A stretch of 64,000 nucleotides of DNA from Arachidicoccus sp. GTDB taxonomy: Bacteria > Bacteroidota > Bacteroidia > Chitinophagales > Chitinophagaceae. The translations under genes and the position numbers were made by a program. Below, piece after piece: positions 54,413 through 64,000 of this stretch; the stretch's first letter is position 1; every line of letters starts with the position of its first letter. The notes beneath the pieces were generated by a model. That model was not told where the DNA came from and ran no database searches. It saw only the letters and a program-made list of their open reading frames with translations. The DNA is taken from positions 124,001 through 188,000 of the forward strand of contig JAPWKH010000008.1 in the NCBI GenBank assembly GCA_028283605.1, written 5' to 3'.

Positions 54413-57400
54413 TCAAAGCTGCTTAACAGGAGTTCGTGCTTTGAAGGAATGTGCTTCTTTGGGTAATATTAATTGAAAACAGTTATACTTCTCTTCTGTG
54501 TTTGAATAGGCTAAAACACCACCATGCATTTGGGCAAGGGAATGTGAAACAGATAACCCGATCCCGGAGCCTTTAATTTGTCTCTTTTTATTCCACCGGA
54601 AAAACGGTTCAAATATTTTTTTATGAAATTCTGCGGGTACAAGCAAGCCATCGTTTTCGATTTGTACACTAAATGCTTTTTTGTCCGGCATTATAAACAG
54701 ATTAATGATAATAATCGATTCTGCATATTTTAGCGCATTGTCCAATAAATTATTGATTATTTTGGAGAATGCGGTTTCATCTACGGCCGCAACAATTTCT
54801 TCTGCCGGTTTCTTGTATATAAAATCGATATGTTTCTGTTCCGCTATCAGTTGATAAGGTTCAATGAAAGAATTAAGCCATGCAGGTATTTCCAATTGCT
54901 TTAATTCCAGTTTAATCATATCCGTTTCTATTTTCCTGAAGTCCAGCAAATCATGAGTAAGTGTGAGCAAATGTTTTGTATTACGCTCTATTAGGTCAAG
55001 ATAGCCTTCCAAATGAGGGAAATGATCTTTGGATTCCAGAATTTTATCGACAGGCCCTTTGATTAATGTTAGCGGTGTACGTATTTCATGTGCTATATGT
55101 GTAAAAAAATCAATTTTAGATTGGTACAATTCTTTTTCGTGCCGTAATTTATATAATGCCACTTCCCTTTGATTTTTTTGAGAATGATAACGAGTGTACA
55201 TTAAGATAATAATACAAATCAGCAGGGATAGAATAATTGCATACATAACATATGCCGTTTTAGACTTCCAGAATGGCGGCAAAATTTTGATGGACAATAC
55301 TCTTTCGTTGTTTACCCAATTGCCGCTGCTGTTGGTTGAACGAATACGTAATGTGTAATTGCCGGGGGCTAAATCTGTAAAATATATGCCAGGAGCATTA
55401 TTCTGAATTAATGTCCAGTCCGGCCGCACTTCATCAATTTTATAGGAGAATTTTAAGTGTGTGGGTGCACTGTAGCTTAATGCTGCAAAATTCAGGCTAA
55501 AAGTTGATTGCAAATGGTTTAAGGTTATGGAATTTGTAAATAACATAGATTCACGCTGTTGTAAATTCAATGAATCCGCAGGCGTTTGCTGGTTATAAAT
55601 ATGTAAATCGGTAAAATACAATGGCGGTGTATAATGGTTCAAATTTGACTGATACGGATTGAAACGGATCAAGCCTTTTACGCTCCCAAAATACATTAGC
55701 CCTTTATCGTCCTGATAAACAGACTGATAATTGAATTGATTGCTTAAAACGCCATCGCTTTTATCATATATTTGAATATTATCGTTTGATGAGGCAATTT
55801 TTACGAGCCCTTTAGAGGTAGAAAGCCACATATTATTAAGGCTGTCAGGCATTAAGGCATATATTATATTACTAGGAAGCCCGTTTTCATTATTAAAAAT
55901 TTTGACTGCACTATTCTGTGTTACTCTGAATAGCCCGTTTTCTGTAGCAATCCACATTCTGTTTTCTTTGTCTTCTTTTAAATAAAGAATGCGCGTATTG
56001 CACAACAGATTATTTTTTTTATTGGAGTTGGAATAAACAGTAAGTTGCCGCCAACTGCCGTTTTCAAAAAAATATACGCCTTTTGTGTGAGTGCCTATCC
56101 AGATGTTTCCTTCATGGTCTTCAGTTATCGCAGAATAAAATTCTTCTAATGGCAAATCCTTAATGTTTTCAAATGTACTGTTTTTAGGATAAAAATAATA
56201 AAGCCCCATGGACGTGCAAATGAATATTTTCCCCGATTTGGTTTTCCGGATAGCATTGATAAAATTGCTTTTAAGCTGATTGTCTGCAATGCCTGCATGA
56301 TAATTATGAAGCAGCTTTCCTGAAATATCTAAAACATCCATACCGTGATTGAAAGTGCCTGCATATATTTCTGAACCATTTGCAAGAAGCCCATGTATAT
56401 TGGAATGGCTTGCTTCCCCCGGTTGTTTGACTAAAATATGCTTAAACTGTCTGGTGTTAAAATCAACTTTATTGATTCCTGCATCTTCTGTCCCTATCCA
56501 GAAATTTCCCAAAGAATCTCTTACAATTTCCCTGATAACATTTCCTGTTAAAGAAACCTCACGGGATTGTGGAAAAAACCGCTCAAACTGAAAAGGCTGG
56601 TAGGGAAGATAATTGATACCGCCAAAATAGCTTCCTATCCATACGCCGCCTTCTTTGTCTTTGCATAATGTGTATAAAGCGTTATCAGAAAGGGAGAACG
56701 GATTGGTATAGTTTTTCTGTAAATGAGATTTGACTGTTATTGCCGGTGCGGATGATTTATTCAATGCAACGGTAAACAAACCTTCTTCTGTTGCAATCCA
56801 ATATTCATTGTTTTGATAATGAAGAATATTTCTGACAAAAATTTCGGAATTTTCATTTCTGCTTTTGAGAAATGAACCGGTAATGATATGTGATTGCAGG
56901 TTCATACACAGAAGCCCTGTGCGGGAACTGCCAATTAATAATTGATTGTCCGGTGCAGCCAAAACTGTTTCCACAGCAGCTTCTTTTAAAACAGGAAAAT
57001 GGTAAGATATTATTTTATCCGAATCGGGATGTAATACCAGCAACGCGCCTTGTTCTGTACCCATCCAAATATCATGATTCTTTGCTTCTGAAAAACAGGT
57101 AATACTGTATTGATTGTCTAAGTTTACCCGATAAACCGACGCATCGGGGAAATAATTTAATGAGAATGCTTCTCCAAGAGGGGAATAAAGCGAGGAAAGT
57201 GATATCCGGAATAAATTATTTGCATCTGCAAACCATAATTTACCTAAAACATCATCATGTACAGTACGTATATATTTCCCTTTTGTAAAAGGAAGCCCGA
57301 TGAAACGTTCATATCGGGCATCATAAAGATAAAGGCCTTTGCCAGTTCCAACCCAGAGTCTTTTTTGCCTGTCCTGAAACAAGCACGTAATAGCTTGATT

Positions 57401-57673
57401 GCCTATGGAAAAATGTATATGATTGTTTGGACGAAAAGTTTTAAAAACATTTCCATCAAAACGGTTCAACCCGTCCGATGTGCCAAACCAAAGAAAGCCT
57501 TGATCGTCCTGAAGCGAACAGATAACCGAATTATTGGACAGCCCGGCCTCTACTTCGTAATGACGGAAATTTTCTTGTTGTCCTTTGCTTGTGAGACCAA
57601 AAAAAATAAGACACATAGCCAGGAAAATCTTTAACCTCACCTTGAACCAATTACATTTCTTTTCCCAAAACAT
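54413..57673 (-). CDS. Periplasmic-propeller sensor histidine kinase (split HTCS)
   Basis: The protein has about 1086 residues from the ATG at 57673. A start at 57703 would add ten residues. After a signal/anchor come two seven-bladed-type propellers built of Reg_prop repeats (Trp-Ile-Gly-Thr and Leu-Trp-Phe-Gly-Thr phrases), a Y_Y_Y domain (about 735-800) and one membrane helix (about 810-830). The kinase core has the phospho-acceptor His in Ala-His-Glu-Ile-Arg-Thr-Pro-Leu (about 870), the N box Asn-Asn-Leu-Leu-Asp-Asn-Ala-Leu-Lys-Tyr and the G box Gly-Ser-Gly-Ile-Gly-Leu. In most Bacteroidota HTCS proteins the receiver and AraC domains are fused on; here they are the next gene. It likely senses an oligosaccharide in the periplasm. 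Confidence 0.9.
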   Translation of the reverse strand: MFWEKKCNWFKVRLKIFLAMCLIFFGLTSKGQQENFRHYEVEAGLSNNSVICSLQDDQGFLWFGTSDGLNRFDGNVFKTFRPNNHIHFSIGNQAITCLFQDRQKRLWVGTGKGLYLYDARYERFIGLPFTKGKYIRTVHDDVLGKLWFADANNLFRISLSSLYSPLGEAFSLNYFPDASVYRVNLDNQYSITCFSEAKNHDIWMGTEQGALLVLHPDSDKIISYHFPVLKEAAVETVLAAPDNQLLIGSSRTGLLCMNLQSHIITGSFLKSRNENSEIFVRNILHYQNNEYWIATEEGLFTVALNKSSAPAITVKSHLQKNYTNPFSLSDNALYTLCKDKEGGVWIGSYFGGINYLPYQPFQFERFFPQSREVSLTGNVIREIVRDSLGNFWIGTEDAGINKVDFNTRQFKHILVKQPGEASHSNIHGLLANGSEIYAGTFNHGMDVLDISGKLLHNYHAGIADNQLKSNFINAIRKTKSGKIFICTSMGLYYFYPKNSTFENIKDLPLEEFYSAITEDHEGNIWIGTHTKGVYFFENGSWRQLTVYSNSNKKNNLLCNTRILYLKEDKENRMWIATENGLFRVTQNSAVKIFNNENGLPSNIIYALMPDSLNNMWLSTSKGLVKIASSNDNIQIYDKSDGVLSNQFNYQSVYQDDKGLMYFGSVKGLIRFNPYQSNLNHYTPPLYFTDLHIYNQQTPADSLNLQQRESMLFTNSITLNHLQSTFSLNFAALSYSAPTHLKFSYKIDEVRPDWTLIQNNAPGIYFTDLAPGNYTLRIRSTNSSGNWVNNERVLSIKILPPFWKSKTAYVMYAIILSLLICIIILMYTRYHSQKNQREVALYKLRHEKELYQSKIDFFTHIAHEIRTPLTLIKGPVDKILESKDHFPHLEGYLDLIERNTKHLLTLTHDLLDFRKIETDMIKLELKQLEIPAWLNSFIEPYQLIAEQKHIDFIYKKPAEEIVAAVDETAFSKIINNLLDNALKYAESIIIINLFIMPDKKAFSVQIENDGLLVPAEFHKKIFEPFFRWNKKRQIKGSGIGLSVSHSLAQMHGGVLAYSNTEEKYNCFQLILPKEAHSFKARTPVKQL

Positions 57674-58007
57674 ATTTGTACTTATAGGTATTCCTATTCC
57701 CAAGAAAATAAGGATATAAAGATATTATTTGCAAAAATATTCGCACTATCGTTCATTTGTTTTTTAAATATATAGATAAAATAATTACGAGAGTAAATTG
57801 TTTTTGAAAAGTTAATAAAATGAATCAAATACGCTAAACTATGATTAAATATGACTAACTGTTAGTTTTTGAATACCTCAATTTTGTTAAACTTTTTTAA
57901 AGTACTAATGGAAGTTTGTAAAATATGGGAAAATATAATGTTGCACTAAGAAGCCAAACTATTTGTGAATATAGAATTCATTATCATACAATTTTTAAGG
58001 TTAACCT
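57674..58007. promoter_or_regulatory. Divergent regulatory region between the HTCS kinase and the TIG/NHL-SusCD operon
   Basis: This 334-base gap has no gene. On the minus strand TATTTTTG (57739-57732) is an exact -7 match for the kinase gene. On the plus strand a TTTG and a TAATGTTG about 17 bases later (around 57914-57942) form a weaker promoter for the lipoprotein-SusCD operon, which suits a promoter needing the AraC-type activator. No operator repeat was recognised. Confidence 0.4.
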
Positions 58008-59423
58008 ATGAATTACATAAAAAGAATACAGATGGCACATCTGTGTATTTCATTGCTTTTACTGATTAGCGGATCCAGTTGTAAAAAGAGCTCAGACTCA
58101 AATGCTGCCGAAACCACAGCATATAATCCGGCAGAAGCAGTAGTGGTGTCGGATTTTTTCCCTAAAACAGGAGGAAGTGGTCAGCAACTGGTTATTTATG
58201 GGGAAAATTTCGGTAATGATAAATCGATTATTTCTGTCACGATAGGAGGCATTCCCGCTACAGTGATTAATGTGCACAACGATGCAATATACTGTCTTGT
58301 TCCGAACAAAGCTTATACCGGGAAGATAGAAGTAAATATAGGAACAGAACCCAATCAACAAATTGCCATGGCTAAAGATACCTTCGGTTATCAGAGAAGA
58401 ATGGTCGTAACTACGCTGGCCGGTAAAAAAGATGATAGAGGAAACTATGATATCAAAGACGGCACTTTTGCAGATTGCGGCGGATTTTTAAATCCTACAT
58501 GGCTCATCTTCGATCCTACGGATCCAAATTTGTTATATATGGGTCAGGATGGCGGTGATGTGCGATTATTAAATTTTAAAGACAGTTTAGTAACTACGCC
58601 AATTACAAGAGGTATAGGTAATTGGAGCCGCATTAGAACAATCGCCTTTACGCTGGATAAAAAATATATGATTATTGCTAATGATCAGAATGATGTAAAT
58701 GGCATTAGCACCTCTATCTTATCCCGCACAAGCGGTTTTAAAGACCCAAAGGTTCTTACTTCTTATAAGCAATGTAATGGCGCATCTGTCCATCCTGTAA
58801 ACGGAGAGCTATATTTCAACAGTTATGAAAAAGGTCAGTTTTACAGATTTGATTTGATCGATTATTTTGAAAACAATGATTTAGGTATAAAAGATTACCA
58901 ATTATTATACTTGATTCAGGACAATAATTGGGAGTTCCAAATCGACATCGCTCCAACGGGAAATTACGCTTATATCGTAGTTATCAATCAGAATTACATC
59001 TTAAGAACCGATTATAATTGGCAGACTAAAACTTTTTTACAGCCCTATGTAGTTTGCGGCGAAGAGCCTAACTCAGGTTGGGTTGATGGCGTGGGCACAT
59101 CAGCCAGATTAAACGGTCCTTATCAGGGTGTATTTGTCAGAAACCCTGACTATGCGGGCAAGAAGGATGAGTATGACTTTTATTTTACCGAACAAGGCAA
59201 TAATGATATTCGTATCCTCACTCCCGAAGGAAAGGTTACCACTTTTGCAGGAAGAGGAAGCACGAGTATTGATGCAAATTCAAATGGTCATATTGATGGA
59301 GGACTTCGTACCGAAGCCAGGTTTGACGCACCGAGAGGATTGGCTTATGACTCAACAAATCAGGTGTTTTATATAGGTGATTGTAACAATCATTGTATCA
59401 GAAAAATTTCATTAGAAAACTAA
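58008..59423 (+). CDS. Surface lipoprotein with TIG/IPT domain and NHL-type propeller
   Basis: The 471-residue lipoprotein has its lipobox Cys at 25 (Gly-Ser-Ser-Cys). An IPT/TIG domain (about 45-125) contains Phe-Phe-Pro-Lys-Thr-Gly-Gly and Gly-Gln-Gln-Leu-Val-Ile-Tyr-Gly. NHL/propeller repeats follow, with Gly-Gln-Asp-Gly-Gly-Asp-Val-Arg and a closing Asp-Ala-Pro-Arg-Gly-Leu-Ala-Tyr. It lies directly before susC in many PULs, acting as a surface glycan-binding protein. It is 12 bases upstream of susC. Confidence 0.82.
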   Translation: MNYIKRIQMAHLCISLLLLISGSSCKKSSDSNAAETTAYNPAEAVVVSDFFPKTGGSGQQLVIYGENFGNDKSIISVTIGGIPATVINVHNDAIYCLVPNKAYTGKIEVNIGTEPNQQIAMAKDTFGYQRRMVVTTLAGKKDDRGNYDIKDGTFADCGGFLNPTWLIFDPTDPNLLYMGQDGGDVRLLNFKDSLVTTPITRGIGNWSRIRTIAFTLDKKYMIIANDQNDVNGISTSILSRTSGFKDPKVLTSYKQCNGASVHPVNGELYFNSYEKGQFYRFDLIDYFENNDLGIKDYQLLYLIQDNNWEFQIDIAPTGNYAYIVVINQNYILRTDYNWQTKTFLQPYVVCGEEPNSGWVDGVGTSARLNGPYQGVFVRNPDYAGKKDEYDFYFTEQGNNDIRILTPEGKVTTFAGRGSTSIDANSNGHIDGGLRTEARFDAPRGLAYDSTNQVFYIGDCNNHCIRKISLEN

Positions 59424-59435
59424 AATATTATTGCC

Positions 59436-62400
59436 ATGAAGAAAGCGTTAATGAGAAATGCTTTTACTTTTTTCTTGTTACTTTTTACCTGTATAACTGC
59501 TTTTTCCCAAGACCGGATAACCGTTACGGGAAAAGTAACTGATGCAGAAACGGGAGAGTCTTTATCGGGAGTAAGTATTTCTGTTATAAACTCAGCCGGA
59601 TTGGGCACCTTTTCAACAAAAGATGGTTTTTATACCATAAAGGTGGAAGCGTATCATAAATTGTTGTTCTCCTATATCGGTTATGACACAGTGGAAGTGC
59701 AGGTAAAGGATAAAGATACTGTGAACGTATTGATGAAGAAATCAAATGCCAATTCCATAGATGAGGTTGTAGTTACCGGGTATACTGCCCAGAAAAAAAT
59801 CAATGTTACCGGGGCTATTACTACAGTAGATATGGACGAGATCAGGAAATCCGCCGCCACTTCCAGTGTTGTAAATACATTAGCAGGTAATGTACCGGGC
59901 ATTTTGGCAATGCAAACTTCCGGGCAACCTGGAAAAGATATTTCGAACTTTTGGGTCCGGGGCATAGCTACCTTCGGCGCCAGCAGCAGCGCACTGGTGT
60001 TAGTGGACGGATTTGAAAGAGATATTAATGAAGTAAATATTGACGATATTAAGTCATTTACAGTACTCAAAGACGCCTCTGCCACTGCAATGTACGGAGC
60101 TAAGGGCGCAAACGGTGTACTTTTGATAACTACGAAACATGGTACAGTCGGCAAAACCGATATAAACGTCAAAGCTGAATCCTCTTATAACACCCGTACC
60201 ATTACGCCTAAATTTGTGGATGGTATCACATACGCCAATTTACTCAATGAAGCGCAGATAACGCGGGATAAAGCAGCTATTTACAGCCCTGTCGAGCTGG
60301 AAATATTACGGTTAGGACTTGACCCGGATTTATATCCCAACGTGGATTGGTCTAAAAAATTATTGAAAGATGGGGCAATGACCAATAATGCGAATCTTAG
60401 CCTGAGCGGAGGCGGTACGACTGCCCGTTATTTTGTTTCCGGCAGTTACCTGGATGAACAAGGTATGTATAAAACCGATGACGCAATAAAAAAGGATTAT
60501 AATACGAACGCCGATTATCAAAAATGGACATACCGGTTAAACACCGATGTGAATGTAACTAAAACAACTATATTAAAATTAGGTGTTTCAGGTTCCTTAA
60601 TAAAGAGAAACAGTCCGGGATTGGGAGATAACGACGTTTGGGGGGAGTTATTTGGTTATACGCCGGTTCGCACACCGATTACATATTCTAACGGATATAT
60701 ACCGGCTGTTGGTATAGGCAATCAAACGAATCCTTGGGTAGCTGCGACGCAAACAGGATTTAATGAAGTATGGGATAATAATATTCAAACAAATCTTACC
60801 GTAGATCAGGACCTAAACTCTTTAATTAAAGGATTAACATTTGAAGGTAGCTTTGGTTACGACACCTATAATACAAATACGATTGAACGTCATAAATGGC
60901 CCGAACAGTGGGAGGCGGAACGCTACAGAGATCAGGATGGCAATCTTATTTTTACACATATCACTGATCCGAGTGAATTAACGCAATTCGATACTTCTGA
61001 CGGCAGCCGCAGGGAATTTCTTATTGCCATGCTGAACTACAGTCATGCCATAAAAGGCCATCACATAGGTATGGATTTGAGGTATAATCAGGAATCCAGC
61101 ACATTTACTCAAAATCTGGGAACCGATATTAAAAACGGTATCTCGAAGAAGAATCAGGGACTTGCAGGACACGTGTACTATAACTGGAAAAACAGATATT
61201 ATGCGGATTTTAATTTCGGGTATACCGGATCGGAAAATTTTGCACCCGGGCATCAGTTCGGCTTCTTTCCTGCAGTCTCCGGTGCATGGAATATTGCCGA
61301 GGAAAATTTCATAAAAAATAATTTAAAATGGATCAATTTATTTAAAATCCGTTACTCTTACGGTAAGGTAGGTAATGATAATCTCGGAGATGCTAACAGA
61401 TTTCCGTATTTATATACAATAGCGGAAGGATTGGGCGGTTATCAGTGGGCCGAATTTGGCCTTGACAAGAATTATGGTGGATTAGGATATTCTCAAGTTG
61501 CTTCGCCGTATGTTACCTGGGAAATGGCAACAAAACAAGACTTAGGTCTCGATTTATCGCTTTGGCACGATGACTTCACTATGACACTCGATGCCTTTAA
61601 GGATGAACGTACGGGTATTTATATGCAAAGGGATTTCTTACCTGCTTACGTTGGGCTTACAAGCACCCCAAGCGCGAATGTAGGGGCTGTAAGTTCTACC
61701 GGTATTGACGGTAATTTTACGGTAAGGCATCAGTTCAACAAGGTAAACGTAACCTTGCGCGGTAATATAACATTAAGTAAGAATGAAGTATTGGACAGGG
61801 ATGAGGAAGAAAGCGTGTATCCTTATCAGTTGCAAAAAGGCTATCGTGTTAATCAGACCAGAGGCTTGATTGCATTAGGATTGTTCAAAGATTACAATGA
61901 CATCCGTAATAGTCCAACCCAAACATACGGCGACTATCAACCCGGCGATATTAAATACAAGGACGTAAATGGTGACGGCGTAATCAATGATGATGATATT
62001 GTAGCTGTCGGCTCTACCAGCACGCCAAATTTAATATACGGAATGGGTGCTTCAGTCAGTTGGAAAGGATTTGACGCGAGTGTTTTATTTCAGGGAGAAG
62101 GGAAATCCAGTTTCTTTATATACGGCAAAACAGTCTATGCATTCAGTGAAGGGGAATGGGGAAACATTCTGCAAGGTATGGTTGACCACAGATGGATATC
62201 TGCTGATATATCCGGGAATCCGGCAACCGAAAATCCGAATGCTCCATATCCAAGATTAAGTTATAACGGGAATGCCAATAACTACCGCAATTCAACCTAT
62301 TGGTTACGTGACGGAAAATATTTAAGGCTTAGAAATGTGGATATAGGCTATACGCTTCCTAAAGAAATGCTCAATAAAATTCATGTAAACAGTATTCGCA

Positions 62401-62531
62401 TTTATTGTATAGGCACTAATTTATTGACCTGGGCGCCATTCAAATTGTGGGATCCGGAAACGGCAGACCCGAGAGGCGAAACGTATCCTTTAGCCAAGTC
62501 TGTCACGCTCGGAATAACCATCAATTTATAA
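59436..62531 (+). CDS. SusC/RagA-type TonB-linked outer-membrane protein (PUL 2)
   Basis: The 1031-residue receptor has a signal peptide ending near Ala-Phe-Ser-Gln and a carboxypeptidase-regulatory-like domain (about 30-110). The plug has Val-Val-Val-Thr-Gly-Tyr and Asp-Ala-Ser-Ala-Thr-Ala-Met-Tyr-Gly-Ala-Lys-Gly-Ala-Asn-Gly-Val, and the barrel ends Gly-Ile-Thr-Ile-Asn-Leu. It imports oligosaccharides with the SusD protein encoded next. The regulator, TIG lipoprotein and a nearby GH76 suggest a polysaccharide substrate, possibly a mannan, which is a weak inference. Confidence 0.93.
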   Translation: MKKALMRNAFTFFLLLFTCITAFSQDRITVTGKVTDAETGESLSGVSISVINSAGLGTFSTKDGFYTIKVEAYHKLLFSYIGYDTVEVQVKDKDTVNVLMKKSNANSIDEVVVTGYTAQKKINVTGAITTVDMDEIRKSAATSSVVNTLAGNVPGILAMQTSGQPGKDISNFWVRGIATFGASSSALVLVDGFERDINEVNIDDIKSFTVLKDASATAMYGAKGANGVLLITTKHGTVGKTDINVKAESSYNTRTITPKFVDGITYANLLNEAQITRDKAAIYSPVELEILRLGLDPDLYPNVDWSKKLLKDGAMTNNANLSLSGGGTTARYFVSGSYLDEQGMYKTDDAIKKDYNTNADYQKWTYRLNTDVNVTKTTILKLGVSGSLIKRNSPGLGDNDVWGELFGYTPVRTPITYSNGYIPAVGIGNQTNPWVAATQTGFNEVWDNNIQTNLTVDQDLNSLIKGLTFEGSFGYDTYNTNTIERHKWPEQWEAERYRDQDGNLIFTHITDPSELTQFDTSDGSRREFLIAMLNYSHAIKGHHIGMDLRYNQESSTFTQNLGTDIKNGISKKNQGLAGHVYYNWKNRYYADFNFGYTGSENFAPGHQFGFFPAVSGAWNIAEENFIKNNLKWINLFKIRYSYGKVGNDNLGDANRFPYLYTIAEGLGGYQWAEFGLDKNYGGLGYSQVASPYVTWEMATKQDLGLDLSLWHDDFTMTLDAFKDERTGIYMQRDFLPAYVGLTSTPSANVGAVSSTGIDGNFTVRHQFNKVNVTLRGNITLSKNEVLDRDEEESVYPYQLQKGYRVNQTRGLIALGLFKDYNDIRNSPTQTYGDYQPGDIKYKDVNGDGVINDDDIVAVGSTSTPNLIYGMGASVSWKGFDASVLFQGEGKSSFFIYGKTVYAFSEGEWGNILQGMVDHRWISADISGNPATENPNAPYPRLSYNGNANNYRNSTYWLRDGKYLRLRNVDIGYTLPKEMLNKIHVNSIRIYCIGTNLLTWAPFKLWDPETADPRGETYPLAKSVTLGITINL

Positions 62532-62543
62532 TATAAAAAATAT

Positions 62544-64000
62544 ATGATGATGAAAAAAATAATAGCTATATCCATTTTCATTATGATGGTGACGCTAATA
62601 ACTTCCTGCAAAAAATATCTCAAGTCCGATCAATATTTTAAAGATCGGCTGGATTTGAACCAATCATTTAATAATGAAAAATACATTGAAGAATGGTTAG
62701 CTAATTCCTACTCATACCTTACCGGTGTAAATGCTGATGTTGCAAGTAAAGGCTTTGAGCCGTTCAATTTTGCCGATGATATTTATTACGGCGACAGGGA
62801 TGTAGATTATGATCCGTCGAATGCCGGAGCATTGTCTTATAACAGATTTAGCCTCGGAGGCTACCATGAAGGCGAAGTCAATTCCTGGACGGCATGTTAT
62901 CAGGGTATAAGAAGCGCATCAATATTTATACAAAATATAGATCAGACAACTGTATTAAGTGCGCAGGATATTGCAGATTATAAGGCGCAGGCAAGGTTTG
63001 TACGGGCTTATTATTATTGGCTTCTGCTGAGAAAATACGGGCCTGTACCAATTATTCCCGATCAAGGCGCCGATTATACCGACAGTTATGAAGACTTAGC
63101 TTTTCCGAGAAGCTCTTATGAGGAGTGCGCCGAATATATCGGCAAAGAAATGGCGCTGGCAGCTAAAGATTTGCCGCAAAGCCGCGGCCAGCTGGACATT
63201 GCCAGGCCTACCAAAGGCGCAGCCTTAGCCGCACGCGCAAAAGTGTTTTTGTATGCCGCGAGCCCTTTGGTAAATGGCGGTAAAGTAAGCATGAATTTTA
63301 AAGAAAAACTTACTGATGATAAAGGCAACCCTTTACTTTCACTTACCTATGATGAACAAAAATGGGCAAGAGCTGCCGCAGCGGCAAAAGATGTAATGCA
63401 GTTAGGAGTTTATTCTTTATTTGTAGCGCCATACAGTAATTCAGGTACTGTAACTCGTCCTGCGACAATCTCTCCCCCTTACAATGCAGATTATTCGGAT
63501 AAGGCATGGCCCGACGGTTGGGCTGATATAGATCCCTATGAATCTTACCGGGAGTTGTTTGACGGTGAATTGTCTGCTGCGGAAAACCCCGAATTGATTT
63601 TTACACGCGGACAGAATCAATCCAGCGAAGGTATTAATGTCATGGTTGTTCACCAATTACCTCGAATAGCATCGGGATGGAACACACACGGTATGACATT
63701 GAAACAGTGCGATGCATATTATATGAACGACGGCTCTGATGTGCCGGGAAAAGATATGGAATACGGAAAGGGAAACGGCAGCCAAAGAGTACAAGGTTTT
63801 GTAACCGATCAGGATGTTACAGATGGGAAATACAAACCTCTGGCATCAGGCGTTTCTTTGCAATTTGCGAATAGAGAACCAAGATTCTATGCTTCGGTAG
63901 CTTACAACGGCAGCGTGTGGCACATGACCAATGAGTCGCAAGTAAATAACAGAGAGCAGCAGGTGTTTTATTACCGCGGTTCGGGGAACGGTTATACAAA
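62544..64000 (+). CDS. SusD/RagB-family lipoprotein (PUL 2), partial
   Basis: The frame opens at the first of three ATGs at 62544, 12 bases after susC, and stays open to the window edge, so the 3' end is missing. It has a lipobox Cys (Ile-Thr-Ser-Cys-Lys-Lys), a SusD N-terminal region with Phe-Val-Arg-Ala-Tyr-Tyr-Tyr-Trp-Leu-Leu-Leu-Arg-Lys-Tyr-Gly, and a late Ala-Asn-Arg-Glu-Pro-Arg-Phe-Tyr-Ala-Ser-Val-Ala-Tyr. At least 485 codons are present. It binds glycan at the cell surface and caps the SusC barrel. The rest of the PUL, probably the glycosidases, lies beyond the window. Confidence 0.9.
   Translation, partial: MMMKKIIAISIFIMMVTLITSCKKYLKSDQYFKDRLDLNQSFNNEKYIEEWLANSYSYLTGVNADVASKGFEPFNFADDIYYGDRDVDYDPSNAGALSYNRFSLGGYHEGEVNSWTACYQGIRSASIFIQNIDQTTVLSAQDIADYKAQARFVRAYYYWLLLRKYGPVPIIPDQGADYTDSYEDLAFPRSSYEECAEYIGKEMALAAKDLPQSRGQLDIARPTKGAALAARAKVFLYAASPLVNGGKVSMNFKEKLTDDKGNPLLSLTYDEQKWARAAAAAKDVMQLGVYSLFVAPYSNSGTVTRPATISPPYNADYSDKAWPDGWADIDPYESYRELFDGELSAAENPELIFTRGQNQSSEGINVMVVHQLPRIASGWNTHGMTLKQCDAYYMNDGSDVPGKDMEYGKGNGSQRVQGFVTDQDVTDGKYKPLASGVSLQFANREPRFYASVAYNGSVWHMTNESQVNNREQQVFYYRGSGNGYT

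Noticed and set aside
53532-57703. Broken single-gene HTCS caused by a sequencing error
   Set aside because: The gap between the kinase and receiver is AT-rich, has an in-frame stop and does not read as protein linker in any frame.
1-64000. CRISPR array, tRNA or rRNA genes
   Set aside because: No regularly spaced repeats, cloverleaf or rRNA sequence was seen anywhere in the window.

Overview
The window looks like a chromosomal segment of a Bacteroidota bacterium, most likely a member of the Chitinophagaceae. This rests on the two SusC/SusD pairs, a GldE-like protein, a GxxExxY protein, promoters that fit the Bacteroidota -33/-7 pattern (TTTG or TTG, then TAnnTTTG), start codons mostly without Shine-Dalgarno sequences, and AT-rich DNA. 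The genus cannot be fixed from the sequence alone.

Layout. 1-1000: the 3' end of a GH43-like glycosidase, then about 700 bases holding only a gene-tail fragment and hairpins. 1-10 kb: housekeeping genes (gldE, exbD, exbB, secA, gntK, argH) interrupted by a GxxExxY gene neatly bracketed by inverted repeats. 10-12.7 kb: a frameshifted DUF3857/transglutaminase gene and three decayed IS982-type transposase fragments. 12.7-18.2 kb: a GntR/LacI-type regulator, a metal-related divergon (MerC-like, SCO, Fur-family) with a palindrome in the intergenic promoter, a cysteine desulfurase and lipB. 18.3-30 kb: a probable organosulfate-scavenging locus. It has a well-formed promoter, a short ORF of 23 codons ending in five consecutive cysteine codons, SusC, SusD, a 38-residue membrane peptide, a sterol-desaturase-family hydroxylase, two tandem sulfatases, and a frameshifted DUF1254/DUF1214 gene. 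30-39.5 kb: a radical SAM protein, a 2H phosphoesterase, a MATE exporter, a GH25 lysozyme, and a siderophore-type TonB receptor with a PepSY membrane protein. 39.6-43.1 kb: a cobalamin riboswitch, a BtuB-type receptor and a BtuG-like lipoprotein. 43-53.5 kb: an agmatinase-like protein with a substituted metal ligand, acpP-fabF-rnc, small genes, a CPBP protease pseudogene, an M1 peptidase, a sugar nucleotidyltransferase and a GH76 glycosidase. 53.5-64 kb: a polysaccharide-utilisation locus with a two-gene (split) HTCS regulator, a TIG/NHL lipoprotein, SusC, and a SusD that runs off the window.

The most interesting feature is the polycysteine upstream ORF (18370-18441) in front of the SusCD-sulfatase genes. 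Charged Cys-tRNA reports the sulfur status of the cell, so stalling on five Cys codons could couple expression of a sulfate-ester uptake and desulfation locus to cysteine shortage. The promoter, the uORF and the downstream hairpin are visible in the sequence; the mechanism is inferred.

Four genes or gene remnants carry apparent frameshifts (DUF3857, IS982, DUF1254/1214, CPBP). Some may be real decay and others assembly errors; the sequence cannot decide.
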